Positions 46,001 through 55,960 of a stretch of DNA of 64,000 nucleotides are shown here, one piece after another; within the stretch, counting starts at the first letter, position 1; each line of letters begins with the position of its first letter. The position numbers and the translations under genes were made by a program. The DNA is taken from the NCBI GenBank assembly GCA_948144175.1, contig CANXME010002152.1, forward strand, positions 248,001 to 312,000, written 5' to 3'. Source of the stretch: Closterium sp. NIES-65. Taxonomy: Eukaryota > Streptophyta > Zygnematophyceae > Desmidiales > Closteriaceae. The notes beneath the pieces were generated by a model that was not told the origin of the DNA, did no database searches, and worked only from the letters and a program-made list of their open reading frames with translations.

Positions 46001-49000
46001 AAAAACTTAGAAGCAAGAAGCAGCTCGGGAAACCCAGCAGAATAAGGAGCGTTCAGCAAATCGTGAGCACGCCTCACCTGGTTGCTCTTCAGCAGCTCTT
46101 GAGGTGAGAGATCAAAGATGTCGAGCAGCAGAGGGCATGTGAGGCCGGGGGGTGCTGGGAAGAATGACACTCGAGTGGCAGATTTGCTCACTGGTGGACA
46201 GAGGGTGGGTAGGGGAGAATGGGGGGAGAGGAGTGGGAGAAGGGACAGAGGGGAGCGGGGGAGGGGGGGGAAAGGGGACAAAGGGCAGGGGGAGAGGTGG
46301 GGTAAAGGGGGAAACAGAGGGAAGCAAAGGGTAGAGTGGGAGAGAAAAGGCACAGTGAAGCAAGGGTTTAGGGTCCCGTAGTAATGGAGGGCATGTGAGG
46401 GGAGAGGAGTGCGACCGATGTCATGGGTACAAGGGGGATGAGGGGAGAGCAGAAGTAGAAGACGAGGCAGGGTAGAGCGAAAAGGTGAGTTCTCATGGCT
46501 TGCCAGAAGTGAGTTCTCATGGCTTGCCAGAAGTGAGTTCTCATGGCTTGCCAGAAGTGAGTTCTCATGGCTTGCCAGAAGTGAGTTCTCATGGCTTGCC
46601 AGAAGTGAGTTCTCATGGCTTGCCAGAAGTGAGTTCTCATGGCTTGCCAGAAGTGAGTTCTCATGGTTTGCCAGAAGTGAGTTCTCATGGCTTGCCAGAA
46701 GTGAGTTCTCATGGCTTGCCAGAAGTGAGTTCTCATGGCTTGCCAGAAGTGAGTTCTCATGGCTTGCCAGAAGTGAGTTCTCATGGCTTGCCAGAAGTGA
46801 GTTCTCATGGCTTGCCAGAAGTGAGTTCTCATGGCTTGCCAGAAGTGAGTTCTCATGGCTTGCCAGAAGTGAGTTCTCATGGCTTGCCAGAAGTGAGTTC
46901 TCATGGCTTGCCAGAAGTGAGTTCTCATGGCTTGCCAGAAGTGAGTTCTCATGGCTTGCCAGAAGTGAGTTCTCATGGCTTGCCAGAAGTGAGTTCTCAT
47001 GGCTTGCCAGAAGTGAGTTCTCATGGCTTGCCAGAAGTGGGAGGCGGGAAAAGGATAATGCATGACAGACCAGAGGGTTTACTGCAGGTGAGAGGATAGG
47101 AGAAAATGGGAGTGGTAGGTGGGAGTATTGGAGATAATGGGAGTGGTGGGCGTGGAGGCGAGTATAGGAGTTCACGGGCGAGCACGGGAGTTCACAGGCG
47201 AGCACGGGAGGCTAAACTAATGAATGATCTCAATGGAGCCCCAGGTTGGAGCCATCACTTTCCGTGGCAACGACTTTGTTTGGTTAAAAAGTAGGTGGTG
47301 GTTTGCTTGAGTTACAAGGTAACCTTCAGTTAGGGAGAGGTTAGTGTACCTTGGTTGCAGGGTTGCTTGAGGGGGTTAGAGTAGTCAAGGGGGAAGAAGG
47401 CGGGCGGGCACAGGCACAAGGAGGAGGCATCATAGCTCTCCAGGCACACGCCAGGCGCACACGTGTCAGTGCTGTTAAGGCGACATATGGGGAACTCTGG
47501 AGGGACATTGAAAAGGTGGAGAGGAATTAAGAGAGGTTAGAGGCGATGAGATGGTAAGTGGGAAGGAACTACAGAGAGAACTACAGTGACTGGCGTGTGA
47601 AGCGATGAGATGGTCAGTGGGGAGTGAGGCTGCTAGCATCGCAGCCACATAGGTAAGTATCAGTAAAAGCAGAGAGGTAAGTATCAACGTGCTGGTTAAC
47701 ATCGCAGCCACAACGCTGTGCTGTGAAAGTTGAAGAGTTATGGATGTGGCAACATTGGAGGGGTTGCAGCTGCAATGGCTGAGATGAGAGGGCACGAGCT
47801 CGAGTTGATGAGACGTAATTTTAATCAGGATTTACCCTTGTCAATACCCTTGTGCACTAAGTGGTGATGGCTGCGTGGACTTACCATTATAACCTGCCAA
47901 GCTTACCGTTGAAGCATGTTTGGAAGGCGGGCATTTGGGAAAGCTTGTAGCTGGGCTGGCTGAGAGGGCACGAGCACGTGCTGGTGTATGTGCCTGTGGC
48001 TGCTGACCTCACCGCACTGCACCTGCCAGCACCGCATGGGTTCACGTCCCACGCCGTGCATGGGTTGACGTCTGTGTGGCATGGGGAGTGAGGAGAGGAG
48101 AGACAAGGAGAGACAAGGAGAGACAAGGAGAGACACGGAGAGACAAGGAGAGACAAGGAGAGACAAGGAGAGACAAGGAGAGACACGGAGAGACAAGGAG
48201 AGACAAGGAGAGACAAGGAGAGACACGGAGAGACAAGGAGAGACAAGGAGAGACAAGGAGAGACAAGGAGAGACACGGAGAGACAAGGAGAGACAAGGAG
48301 AGACAAGGAGAGACAAGGAGAGACAAGGAGAGACACGGAGAGACACGGAGAGACAAGGAGAGACAAGGAGAGACACGGAGAGACAAGGAGAGACAAGGAG
48401 AGACAAGGAGAGACAAGGAGAGACAAGGAGAGACACGGAGAGACACGGAGAGACAAGGAGAGACAAGGAGAGACACGGAGAGACACGGAGAGACAAGGAG
48501 AGACAAGGAGAGACAAGGAGAGACAAGGAGAGACAAGGAGAGACAAGGAGAGACAAGGAGAGACAAGGAGAGACAAGGAGAGACACGGAGAGACAAGGAG
48601 AGACAAGGAGAGACAAGGAGAGACAAGGAGAGACAAGGAGAGACAAGGAGAGACAAGGAGAGACAAGGAGAGACAAGGAGAGACACGGAGAGACACGGAG
48701 AGACAAGGAGAGACAAGGAGAGACACGGAGAGACAAGGAGAGACAAGGAGAGACAAGGAGAGACAAGGAGAGACAAGGAGAGACAAGGAGAGACAAGGAG
48801 AGACAAGGAGAGACAAGGAGAGACAAGGAGAGACAAGGAGAGACAAGGAGAGACAAGGAGAGACAAGGAGAGACAAGGAGAGACAAGGAGAGACAAGGAG
48901 AGACAAGGAGAGACAAGGAGAGACAAGGAGAGACAAGGAGAGACAAGGAGAGACACGGAGAGACAAGGAGAGACAAGGAGAGACAAGGAGAGACAAGGAG

Positions 49001-52000
49001 AGACAAGGAGAGACACGGAGAGACAAGGAGAGACAAGGAGAGACAAGGAGAGACAAGGAGAGACAAGGAGAGACAAGGAGAGACAAGGAGAGACAAGGAG
49101 AGACAAGGAGAGACACGGAGAGACACGGAGAGACAAGGAGAGACAAGGAGAGACAAGGAGAGACAAGGAGAGACAAGGAGAGACAAGGAGAGACAAGGAG
49201 AGACAAGGAGAGACAAGGAGAGACAAGGAGAGACAAGGAGAGACAAGGAGAGACAAGGAGAGACAAGGAGAGACAAGGAGAGACAAGGAGAGACAAGGAG
49301 AGACAAGGAGAGACAAGGAGAGACACGGAGAGACACGGAGAGACAAGGAGAGACAAGGAGAGACAAGGAGAGACAAGGAGAGACACGGAGAGACAAGGAG
49401 AGACAAGGAGAGACAAGGAGAGACAAGGAGAGACAAGGAGAGACAAGGAGAGACAAGGAGAGACAAGGAGAGACACGGAGAGACACGGAGAGACAAGGAG
49501 AGACAAGGAGAGACAAGGAGAGACAAGGAGAGACAAGGAGAGACAAGGAGAGACAAGGAGAGACAAGGAGAGACAAGGAGAGACACGGAGAGACAAGGAG
49601 AGACAAGGAGAGACAAGGAGAGACAAGGAGAGACAAGGAGAGACAAGGAGAGACAAGGAGAGACAAGGAGAGACACGGAGAGACACGGAGAGACAAGGAG
49701 AGACAAGGAGAGACAAGGAGAGACAAGGAGAGACAAGGAGAGACAAGGAGAGACAAGGAGAGACAAGGAGAGACAAGGAGAGACAAGGAGAGACAAGGAG
49801 AGACAAGGAGAGACACGGAGAGACACGGAGAGACAAGGAGAGACAAGGAGAGACAAGGAGAGACAAGGAGAGACACGGAGAGACAAGGAGAGACAAGGAG
49901 AGACAAGGAGAGACAAGGAGAGGATGATAGAGGAGATGAGAGGGGAGCAGGGCTGCTGAAGAAAGGAGTAGGAAGCATATGCAAACTTGGCATGCTCCAT
50001 CACCGGCAATGCATGCTAAAACACCGGCAATGCATGATAATTTGGAATAGAAACAACCTCCAGTCACACAAAACTGTGAAATCAGAAGGTCCACGTTCGA
50101 CGCACTTAAGAAACAATTACAAAACACACGTGAATCATGAATGCACACGAGCACATGCACACATACACACACACAACACTCACCCAGACCCTTCACACGC
50201 ACACACCCAACCCATCACACACACCCGTGAATCGGAAGGTCCACGCTTTGATGGACTGAACACATGCCTGCGTGCTGGCACTGCTGAACCCAGCAAACAC
50301 TGGAATCACTCCCTCAGTGGTGCTATTGCCATCATAGAACACAGAGCACAGGTCAAGACTCAGCTTCACTCTCCCCATCCTCGTAGCTCCTCTATAAGTC
50401 ACTGCCTCTAGAGTCTTAGTGGCAGCTGTATAGTCCACCCTCATGCTGTACAACGAGGATGAAGTGTATCTCTTTTGAGACGAAGAAGCTAGCCGCCGTG
50501 TCACGTTAAAGTCAGTGTGAACGGAGAGAATCGCCACATCCTTGTTAACGTCACGGTTAGGGTCAAGGCCGCTAAAGGCATCAAACATCACCGCCACACT
50601 CCTCCCTCCATCCGCCCACGTCCCATTTGCATTCCTGTCTAATGAGTCACGCCCATACCCCATAGCCGCCCCTCCTTTCCCCACCCCCAGCCGAGTACTT
50701 AGCATGAAAACCACCCCGTATCCAAAAAATCCGCTTCCCTTGAGCTCAAAAGGAAACCACGAGGTGAAAGACCGAGCCTTGCACACAACTGCATCAGTTT
50801 TCCTACCCTTTTTCCCCTTGCGGGGAGGAGGAGGGGGGAGGAGCGAGAGTAGGGGCAGGGGGAGAGGGAAGAAGGCAGCGCCTGCCTCCTCCTCGTCGTT
50901 GCCTGGAGTGAGTTGCAGCGAGGAGAAGGTTTGGCGAGTGGAACCCAAGGTAGTGAAGCGGGTGCCTTGCGTGAGGAAGGGGAAGGAGAGCGATGGCGGC
51001 AGGCAGAGGGGAGGAGGCGCCGGCGCTGGCAAAGAGGCAGAAAAGGAGAGGAGGAGTGAACGAAAATAGGTTAGCTCACAAGCAGAGAGCGGCAGGACGG
51101 AAAAGGAAGAAAGGAGACGTGCTGAGGGCCGGCCCGTGGTTGGGCCGGCCTGGCAAAACGGGGAGGAGGAGCCGGCGCTGGGAGAAGGGGAGGTGAGCGT
51201 TTTGGGGGACAGGAGGAAGAGGAGGGAAACATAAGGGAAAGAGAGGAAACATCGTTGGAGGGAGGAAAGAGGGAAGGGGTATCACTCCCACATGCAAAGG
51301 CGGATGGGGATAATAGATAGGGGGGGAAACGGAGAGAAGAGCGGACGAAAGTGGGCAGAAGACACGTCGCACTTAATCAATCCTTGCCCCCCGCTCAATC
51401 AGTCGGTGGCTCTCTCTTGGCAAGCTGTAAACCTCCCCACGCAACTGCCCTTCCCGCTGCCACTCCAACGCTCACCTTGGGTGTCAACCTGGAAGGCCCA
51501 GGAGAGGATGTCGTGCGTCTGAGTGTGCAGCGGCAGCAGCCCCGTGCCGCCTGCAAACCCCGCATGCACCAACACGGCCTCCCCCTCCCCGCCGTCCTCC
51601 TTTGGAGCGGAGTGAAAGAGATCGCAGGCGTTGAAGGGGAGGGAGAGGAGGGCGGAGGGGGGCATGGCGGGCGAGGAGGAGAGGCTCACAGAGAGCAGCA
51701 AGGCGGTGGCGTTGTAGGCCACCCATGCATGCAGCGTCTCGTTCTTGTTGCCGCCCAGCGAGGCCATGCCCGCGGGGTGCACAGACGCATGGCCTGCTGA
51801 CGTCATGCTGTAATCCACGTTTATTCCCACGTGGTGAGTGGTTAAGTCCGAAAACAGACGGGTTGATGACGTGTCAAACTCCACTGCCAGGCTGTGCTGA
51901 TGTGGTAGGCTGCTGTTATACGTGATGCCACTGCCGCTGCTGCTGCCAATCGGAGTGCATACAAAGGCCCCGATCACTACCACACATTCCTCTTCCCCTA

Positions 52001-54959
52001 TCACCCCACCTCCAAGTCCCCCCCCATCTGCAGCCACAAACACCTCTTCCTGGCTGTAAGGCCTTCTGCCGTATCCCATGTTTGGCCCGGGCAGCCCGAC
52101 GGTCGGGTCGGGCAGGAGAACGAAGGCTAAGCCGTCGGCCCCGAGAGCAGCGGGGTGGGGGGAGGAGAGGCGGAAGGAGAAGGAGGAGGAGAAGGAGTAG
52201 GGGCGGCAGGGGGAGGTGGGGGTGGCGGGGGAGACGAGGGGGAAGGGCGTGGGGTGCAGGGCAAGGCCCGCTTGGTGGGGCGGAGAGAGAGGGGTGAGGC
52301 GTAGGGAGGAGGGGAGGAGGCGGGCCGAACCGGAGGTGAGGAGGGGAGAGGAGGAGGTGAATGGGGAGTGGGAGAAGGACGGAGGGGCGGAGGCTGCTGG
52401 AATTTGAGGGGAGGAGGGAGGGACAAAAAGGCTGAAGGGAAGGGAAGAGTGAGCTGAGCAGCATAGACAATGTGAACAACATAGTTAATGTTCAAAGGAG
52501 AGAAAGAGCTCCAAAGACATAGACACCAAGGTATGTAACGTCATGCAGAAAAGGTATATAACCTCATGCAACAATGTATGTAACCCCTTAAAACAAGGTA
52601 TGTAACCAAATGACACAAAGTATGTAACCTCATGAAACAAGGTACGCAGAGGGGCGACTCATCCAAGGGTTGCTCGTGCGTGCATCGACTGAACAGAAGC
52701 GTCATCAAGAACCTGTGGGCCGTGGCTGTGGTCCCACGCAAGAAGCGCACCTGTGCCTCGGGAAGCCACCGTGACCAGGTCGATGTCTATGTTCCCTGCT
52801 GCCGCTGCAGCGGACGTGAGCGCTCCGCCTTCCACTGCTGCTGCTGCTGCTGCCTTTGCAGCCAATGGAACAGCTCCTGACGCGGACGCATCTTCAGTCA
52901 CTGCCGCATCTCCAGTCACAGACGCATCTCCAGTCACAGACGCATCTCCAGTCACAGACGCATCTCCAGTCACAGACGCATCTCCAGTCACAGACGCATC
53001 TCCAGTCACAGACGCATCTCCAGTCACAGACGCATCTCCAGTCACAGCCGCATCTCCAGTCACAGCCGCATCTCCAGTCACAGCCGCATCTCCAGTCACA
53101 GCCGCATCTCCAGTCACAGCCGCACCCCCTGGCACAGACGCACCCCCTGGCACAGACGCAGCTCCAGGCACGGACCCACCCCCCAACGACCCACCCCCAG
53201 GCAGGGACCCACCCCCAAACGACCCACCCCCAGGCACGGACGTGTCTCCGGGAGCGGGCACCCAGATGCTGCCACCCGAGCCCATGCCGCTGACGTCCGC
53301 CCCACTGCCCTCGAGCAGCACGAGGTGCAGAGCCACGCCTTGCGGCGGGAAGGAGAGAGCAGCGGCGGAGGCTGAGGAGGGTGGGAGGTGGAAGGAGAAG
53401 GGCCCGTGCTGGCGCCAGGGCAGCAGGCCCGAAAGAGAGTTGGAGTTGTTATTGAGGCAGGGCACGCCGATGGTCCATCGATGCAGCACCACCATCTCTC
53501 CGCTGTGCATGCCTGCTGCTAACGCAATGCCCAACTCTCCCTCGTCCATGCTGCTGCCAGTGCTGCCGGCGGTGGCAGTGGCTGGCGATGGTGGTGGCAG
53601 GGGCACGGCGACGATCATTGCTCGCATCGGCCGCAATCCAGAGGCAGAAAACGGATCCATCTTACACTCGCGAGCCCTTGCATAGAAATACAGCGAAAAC
53701 TCTGCCTCCTCCTGCTGCTGCTGCGGCTGCTCCGACCCTTCCGCGACACACAGCAGCTGCCCCAGACCCTGCACCGGCCACACTGCCCCTTCCCTCTCGC
53801 TCGCCCCGCTGCCCCAAAGCTCGCCACCGGTGCCGCCACTGCCGTCGCTGGGCTGCAGGCGAACGAACCGACCGCCCTCAGCAGCCACGGACGGGTCCCC
53901 GGGGGGGGGCTCCCCTCCTCCTCCCCCTACCCCTCCCCCTCCCCCTACCCCTCCCCCTACCTCTCCCCCCTCCCCCGCCACCTGCCCTGCTGCGCCGGGG
54001 ACGAGTGGCACCCAGGACGACAGGAGCGAGGGCCAGCCTGCTGCATCGGAAAACTCCTCGAAGCCCGCATTGCGCAGGAGGTTCAACGAGGGAGCTGGGG
54101 GCGGTGGGACGGGAGGAGGGGAGGGCGGAGGGGTGGGAGGAAGATGGGGTTGGGGGGGAGGGAGGGAGGGTGGGGGGGGATGATGGAGGGGGACAATAAG
54201 GGGGGCGGGAAATGTGACGAGATATCGAATGCAGCTGTGGGGGCGGGACAATCAACGGGAGAAAAAGGAGTGGGGGAAAAGGAGGTGACAGATACATCTG
54301 ACAGGGGAGGTGGGGAGCAGCAATTGGGCCGGGGGAAAAGAGGGAGAGAGGGATGGGAAACGGGGTTAGTGCAGCAGATGGGCGGAGGGGGTAGAGCGGA
54401 GGCGTAGAAGCGGAAGGCTCCGTGGCATGGAAGGCGGAAGAGACGCGATCATAATGCGATGACCGCTCTCAGAAGGCAGAGGCGATGCCGTCATTTGCTG
54501 CGCGGCTGGCGGAATTGGTTGGGTGTGTGTGGCTATCGGCGAAAAATGGAGCGAAATGCGGGTAATAATCTCGGCGATCTTCTCATTGTCGATTGGTTAC
54601 TTCGGGGATTGGCCATTTTAACTATAATGACCATCTTTTTTCAACGATCGGATCGGTACCTTCAAACTCCCTGCGCGGCCCATTGGATCCTCTGCCACTG
54701 CGCAAGAATCAGTACCTTGAGCTGCGAGGCTAGCGCATGTTGGCACGGCAGCGTTGGTGACGGCGACGAGCGAGAGGAGGTGCGCGGTCACCACAAACAC
54801 GCGAAGAACGACGCCGGTGAGACAGCCTGGACTCCTGATGCCATGTGGAGCCTGCCAATTGGAGACATACTTCGGGTTGCCACCGAGTACTAGGGACGCT
54901 GACTCACTACTATAGAATGACCTGATATAAGTAGCGGATGTTCGGTTCGCATGTGGCAT
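39851..54959 (-). CDS. Lectin gene 1: mosaic L-type lectin/EGF/LysM protein, 10 exons
   Basis: Exons (minus strand): 54959-54716, 54094-52751, 52396-51476, 50965-50225, 48071-47907, 47496-47350, 46190-46078, 42309-42214, 40879-40655, 40057-39851. All introns are GT-AG, the frames join at each junction, and the total (4203 nt) gives about 1400 residues. Order: hydrophobic signal or anchor (47-71), carbohydrate-binding-like domain with hexapeptide repeat (82-529), L-type lectin domains (530-836 and 837-1083), two EGF-like modules (1084-1187), three LysM-like modules (1188-1400). Introns 1-6 are phase 1, introns 7-9 phase 0. The pieces suggest a secreted or surface protein binding glycans; no kinase or later transmembrane segment is seen. 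The start codon and the end of exon 2 are the least certain parts. I do not know this domain order from a named family. Confidence 0.8.
40488..40660 (-). repeat. Duplicated exon 9 end with splice donor
   Basis: The last bases of exon 9 and its donor (plus-strand TCACCGAGTC at 40651) recur exactly 100 bp away at 40551, together with the flanking CGAGAAC and CCCACCCAGCTGCA. A shorter related copy lies at 40488. The extra copies sit in intron 9 and carry donor-like GGTGAGT. Confidence 0.8.
40655..40879 (-). CDS. Lectin gene 1 exon 9: LysM-like module 2
   Basis: 225 bp, phase 0 at both ends, acceptor ATGCAG|CGA, donor GACTCG|GTGAGT. HTCQQL...LF..NPALYCDQLLPG is a divergent LysM pattern. The paralogous exon in lectin gene 2 (63483-63707) has exactly the same length and about 41 of 75 identical residues by hand count. 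Confidence 0.85.
41014..41217. repeat. 34-bp minisatellite in intron 8, six copies
   Basis: Six near-identical units (AGGCTTTGGTGGTGAGGGGC...) plus a partial seventh, in the intron between exons 8 and 9 of lectin gene 1. Confidence 0.95.
42214..42309 (-). CDS. Lectin gene 1 exon 8: second half of LysM-like module 1
   Basis: 96 bp, phase 0 at both ends, acceptor CGGCAG|GGC, donor AACCAG|GTGAGG. GMACDKPIPHGLIVNV continues the LysM motif of exon 7. It ends NCTSMYTANQ, again stopping at an NQ|donor like exon 7. Confidence 0.8.
42516..45942. repeat. 23-bp satellite in intron 7, 149 copies
   Basis: Unit TCTGTGCTCCTGAGCTCAGCTAG; 3427 bp equals exactly 149 units. Nearly all copies are identical; only the right end has variants (CTTAGATAG near 45842, CAGATAG near 45938). 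Each unit contains the palindrome CTGAGCTCAG. It fills most of intron 7 of lectin gene 1 and is unrelated to the other 23-bp repeat at 5004. Confidence 0.97.
46078..46190 (-). CDS. Lectin gene 1 exon 7: first half of LysM-like module 1
   Basis: 113 bp, acceptor CCACCAG|TGAGC (phase 1), donor AACCAG|GTGAGG (phase 0). GLTCPLLLDIFDLSPQELL has the LysM GDTC...L...F.LS...L pattern, and the exon stops at KSNQ, just before the motif's second half in exon 8. Confidence 0.8.
46485..47036. repeat. 24-bp minisatellite in intron 6, 23 copies
   Basis: Unit GTGAGTTCTCATGGCTTGCC+AGAA, 23 copies over 552 bp with one clear variant (TGGTTTG near 46665). Because 24 is a multiple of three it stays open in several frames and mimics octapeptide-repeat proteins. 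The flanking EGF and LysM exons show that it is intronic. Confidence 0.95.
47350..47496 (-). CDS. Lectin gene 1 exon 6: EGF-like module 2
   Basis: 147 bp, phase 1 at both ends, acceptor CCTCCAG|AGTTC, donor CCAAG|GTACAC. Six cysteines (PIC, DTC, GVC, SLC, LC, QPC) with a GVCLES...CLCPP core as in EGF repeats. No standalone frame marks this exon; it is supported by the fit of both splice phases with exons 5 and 7. Confidence 0.82.
47907..48071 (-). CDS. Lectin gene 1 exon 5: EGF-like module 1
   Basis: 165 bp with phase 1 at both ends, acceptor CACACAG|ACG, donor AACG|GTAAGC. Six cysteines in EGF order (PC, PC, RC, TC, SC, TC). A symmetrical 1-1 exon is typical of shuffled extracellular modules. 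Confidence 0.85.
48101..49920. repeat. 10-bp minisatellite in intron 4, 182 copies
   Basis: Unit AGACAAGGAG with a scattered variant AGACACGGAG. On the gene's sense strand the unit is CTCCTTGTCT, so nine of ten bases are pyrimidines. It ends about 30 bp before the acceptor of exon 5. It is open in multiple frames on both strands (over 600 codons), which is an artefact of the repeat. Confidence 0.96.
50225..50965 (-). CDS. Lectin gene 1 exon 4: L-type lectin domain 2
   Basis: Acceptor CGCAAG|GCACC, donor CACGG|GTGTGT, phase 1 at both ends, 247 codons. Same fold signature as exon 3 (SFTSWFPFELKG, MGYGRDS, SVAVMFDAF, LDPNRDVNKDVAILSV, final IKAWTFRF). Key positions differ: the GADG position reads FFGYG and the Glu of VEFD is Met. 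Metal and sugar binding may be lost or changed here. Confidence 0.86.
51476..52396 (-). CDS. Lectin gene 1 exon 3: L-type lectin domain 1
   Basis: Acceptor TTCCAG|CAGCC, donor CCCAAG|GTGAGC, phase 1 at both ends, 307 codons. Shows the legume-lectin order: SGSARLLPSSLRLT, QAGLAL, SFSSSFSFRL, GADGLAFVLL, MGYG, HSLAVEFDT and HHVGINVDY. The metal and sugar-binding Asp of GADG and the Glu/Asp pair of VEFD are present, and the usual Asn before HVGI is His. It ends with a WAFQVDTQ strand. Confidence 0.88.
52528..52648. repeat. 22-bp minisatellite in intron 2, about 5.5 copies
   Basis: Diverged units of AAGGTATGTAACCTCATGAAAC (first copy 23 bp) in the intron between exons 2 and 3 of lectin gene 1. 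Confidence 0.85.
52751..54094 (-). CDS. Lectin gene 1 exon 2: carbohydrate-binding-like domain and repeat
   Basis: Acceptor CCCCCAG|CTCCC, then NLLRNAGFEEF and a Trp-containing stretch typical of the start of jelly-roll carbohydrate-binding or DUF642-like domains. FSLYFYARARE and a closing NIDIDLVTVAS resemble later strands of such folds. Gly-rich and Pro/Gly inserts and the VTGDAS hexapeptide array interrupt the domain. The donor chosen is ACAG|GTGCGC at 52750; the frame ends in a stop at 52659, so the donor must lie before it. The domain name is uncertain. Confidence 0.7.
52892..53125 (-). repeat. Coding 18-bp repeat (VTGDAS hexapeptides, about 13 copies)
   Basis: Unit CCAGTCACAGACGCATCT on the plus strand, read on the minus strand as (S/A)VTGDA. 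It sits in exon 2 and keeps frame, so copy number changes would alter the protein length without breaking it. Thr-rich sequence could be O-glycosylated. Confidence 0.88.
54716..54959 (-). CDS. Lectin gene 1 exon 1: signal or anchor sequence
   Basis: From ATG 54959 (MPHANRTSATY) to donor CTCAAG|GTACTG, ending in phase 1. Residues about 47-71 are hydrophobic (VVLRVFVVTAHLLSLVAV), followed by NAAVPTC, which would suit signal cleavage. The 46 residues in front are long for a signal peptide. The true start may therefore be in another exon, or this may be a signal anchor. Confidence 0.6.
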
Positions 54960-55869
54960 GGAGAAAAGCGCCGCGAGAGCGGGCCGCGGCGATTGCGAGG
55001 AAAGAGGAGAAGGAGCGAAGGTGATGGCAGCATCGCGGGACAGTTGAGACTTCTAGAGGTGTCTACGGTTTCGAAACGAAATCCCCACTGCTGTCCTGTA
55101 TCTAACCACCCTAACAAGAGGGCGCAGGCAAGCTGGGCCAGGGCTCTGAACTGGGTGTTGGAGCGGAACATACGGCTAATAGCAGTCCAACTCGAACTCT
55201 AACCACGCTGCACCACGCCTTTATCTGACGAAAACGCTTCAAACTGCTTTGCACCTTTCTGAACTTCGAGATTTGAGCTATAGTTGTTCAGTGGATGGCT
55301 GCTACGGGCAACTGAGATTGGTTTACTCGATTGCACGTTGCAATTTGCAAACCATCGTGATCGCCTGAGGGAGCAGTTGTGACCGGTGAAGGGAGGGAAG
55401 GGAACGAGGAAGAGTCGAGTTGAGGGGGTTTTGTGGCAGAGAGCAGCCGAACGGCTGCTTGCGTCGCGCGAATGCTGGAGTTAGGTTGGGTGAAACCGGG
55501 TTTTTGAGACTGGTTGATGGACAGACTGAACGGCATGCTGCCTGCCAGACTGGCGCGTTGATATTGTTGAAGGTCAACGCCTGGGTAGCGGTTTCCGCTG
55601 GTTTGAAACAAAGTGCAAGAGCTGCATTTTGATGCTATTTTAAATAGTTGGTTATACACCCGAGGCCATATAAAGATGGGTGTACACTCACCCAATGAAT
55701 CAGAGAGCCCAAAATGGAAACGGGGGCTAAAATCGCTCATTTTGACTATGCGTGTGCTTTGTTTTTTACGAGCAGGCGGGCTAAAGGACTGGCATGAGAA
55801 ACAGGTGGGCTGGGGGACGGGACGAGATAGACAGGTGGGCGGGCCGAGGTAGCAAGAGAGCAAAACTGG
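54960..55869. other. Upstream region of lectin gene 1
   Basis: No second gene recognised. It should include the promoter of lectin gene 1 and perhaps a further 5' exon, but I cannot mark a TATA box or start site. A minus-strand frame at 55288-55863 lacks an ATG at its start and any known motif. Confidence 0.5.
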
Positions 55870-55960
55870 GGCCAGAGCAGGGCTGATTTTATCAGGGTAA
55901 TTACCCTGATTTTAGGGTGATTTCAGACTTTCCACTTTGCGGAGACTGAGATTTCAGAAT

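Noticed and set aside
45970..47205. 411-codon minus frame with octapeptide repeats
   Set aside because: The 24-bp array is open in several frames. Splice signals show that only 46078-46190 is coding.
42516..49920. CRISPR-like regular arrays
   Set aside because: Units are contiguous with no unique spacers, and the context is a eukaryotic intron.
47887..50411. Very long reading frames (600-770 codons) on both strands over 48-50 kb
   Set aside because: They come from 182 copies of a 10-bp unit that lacks stops in several frames. Only the last about 165 bases of one minus frame (exon 5) carry a real module.
55288..55863. 191-codon minus frame upstream of lectin gene 1
   Set aside because: No ATG at its start, no recognised motif and no supporting splice context.
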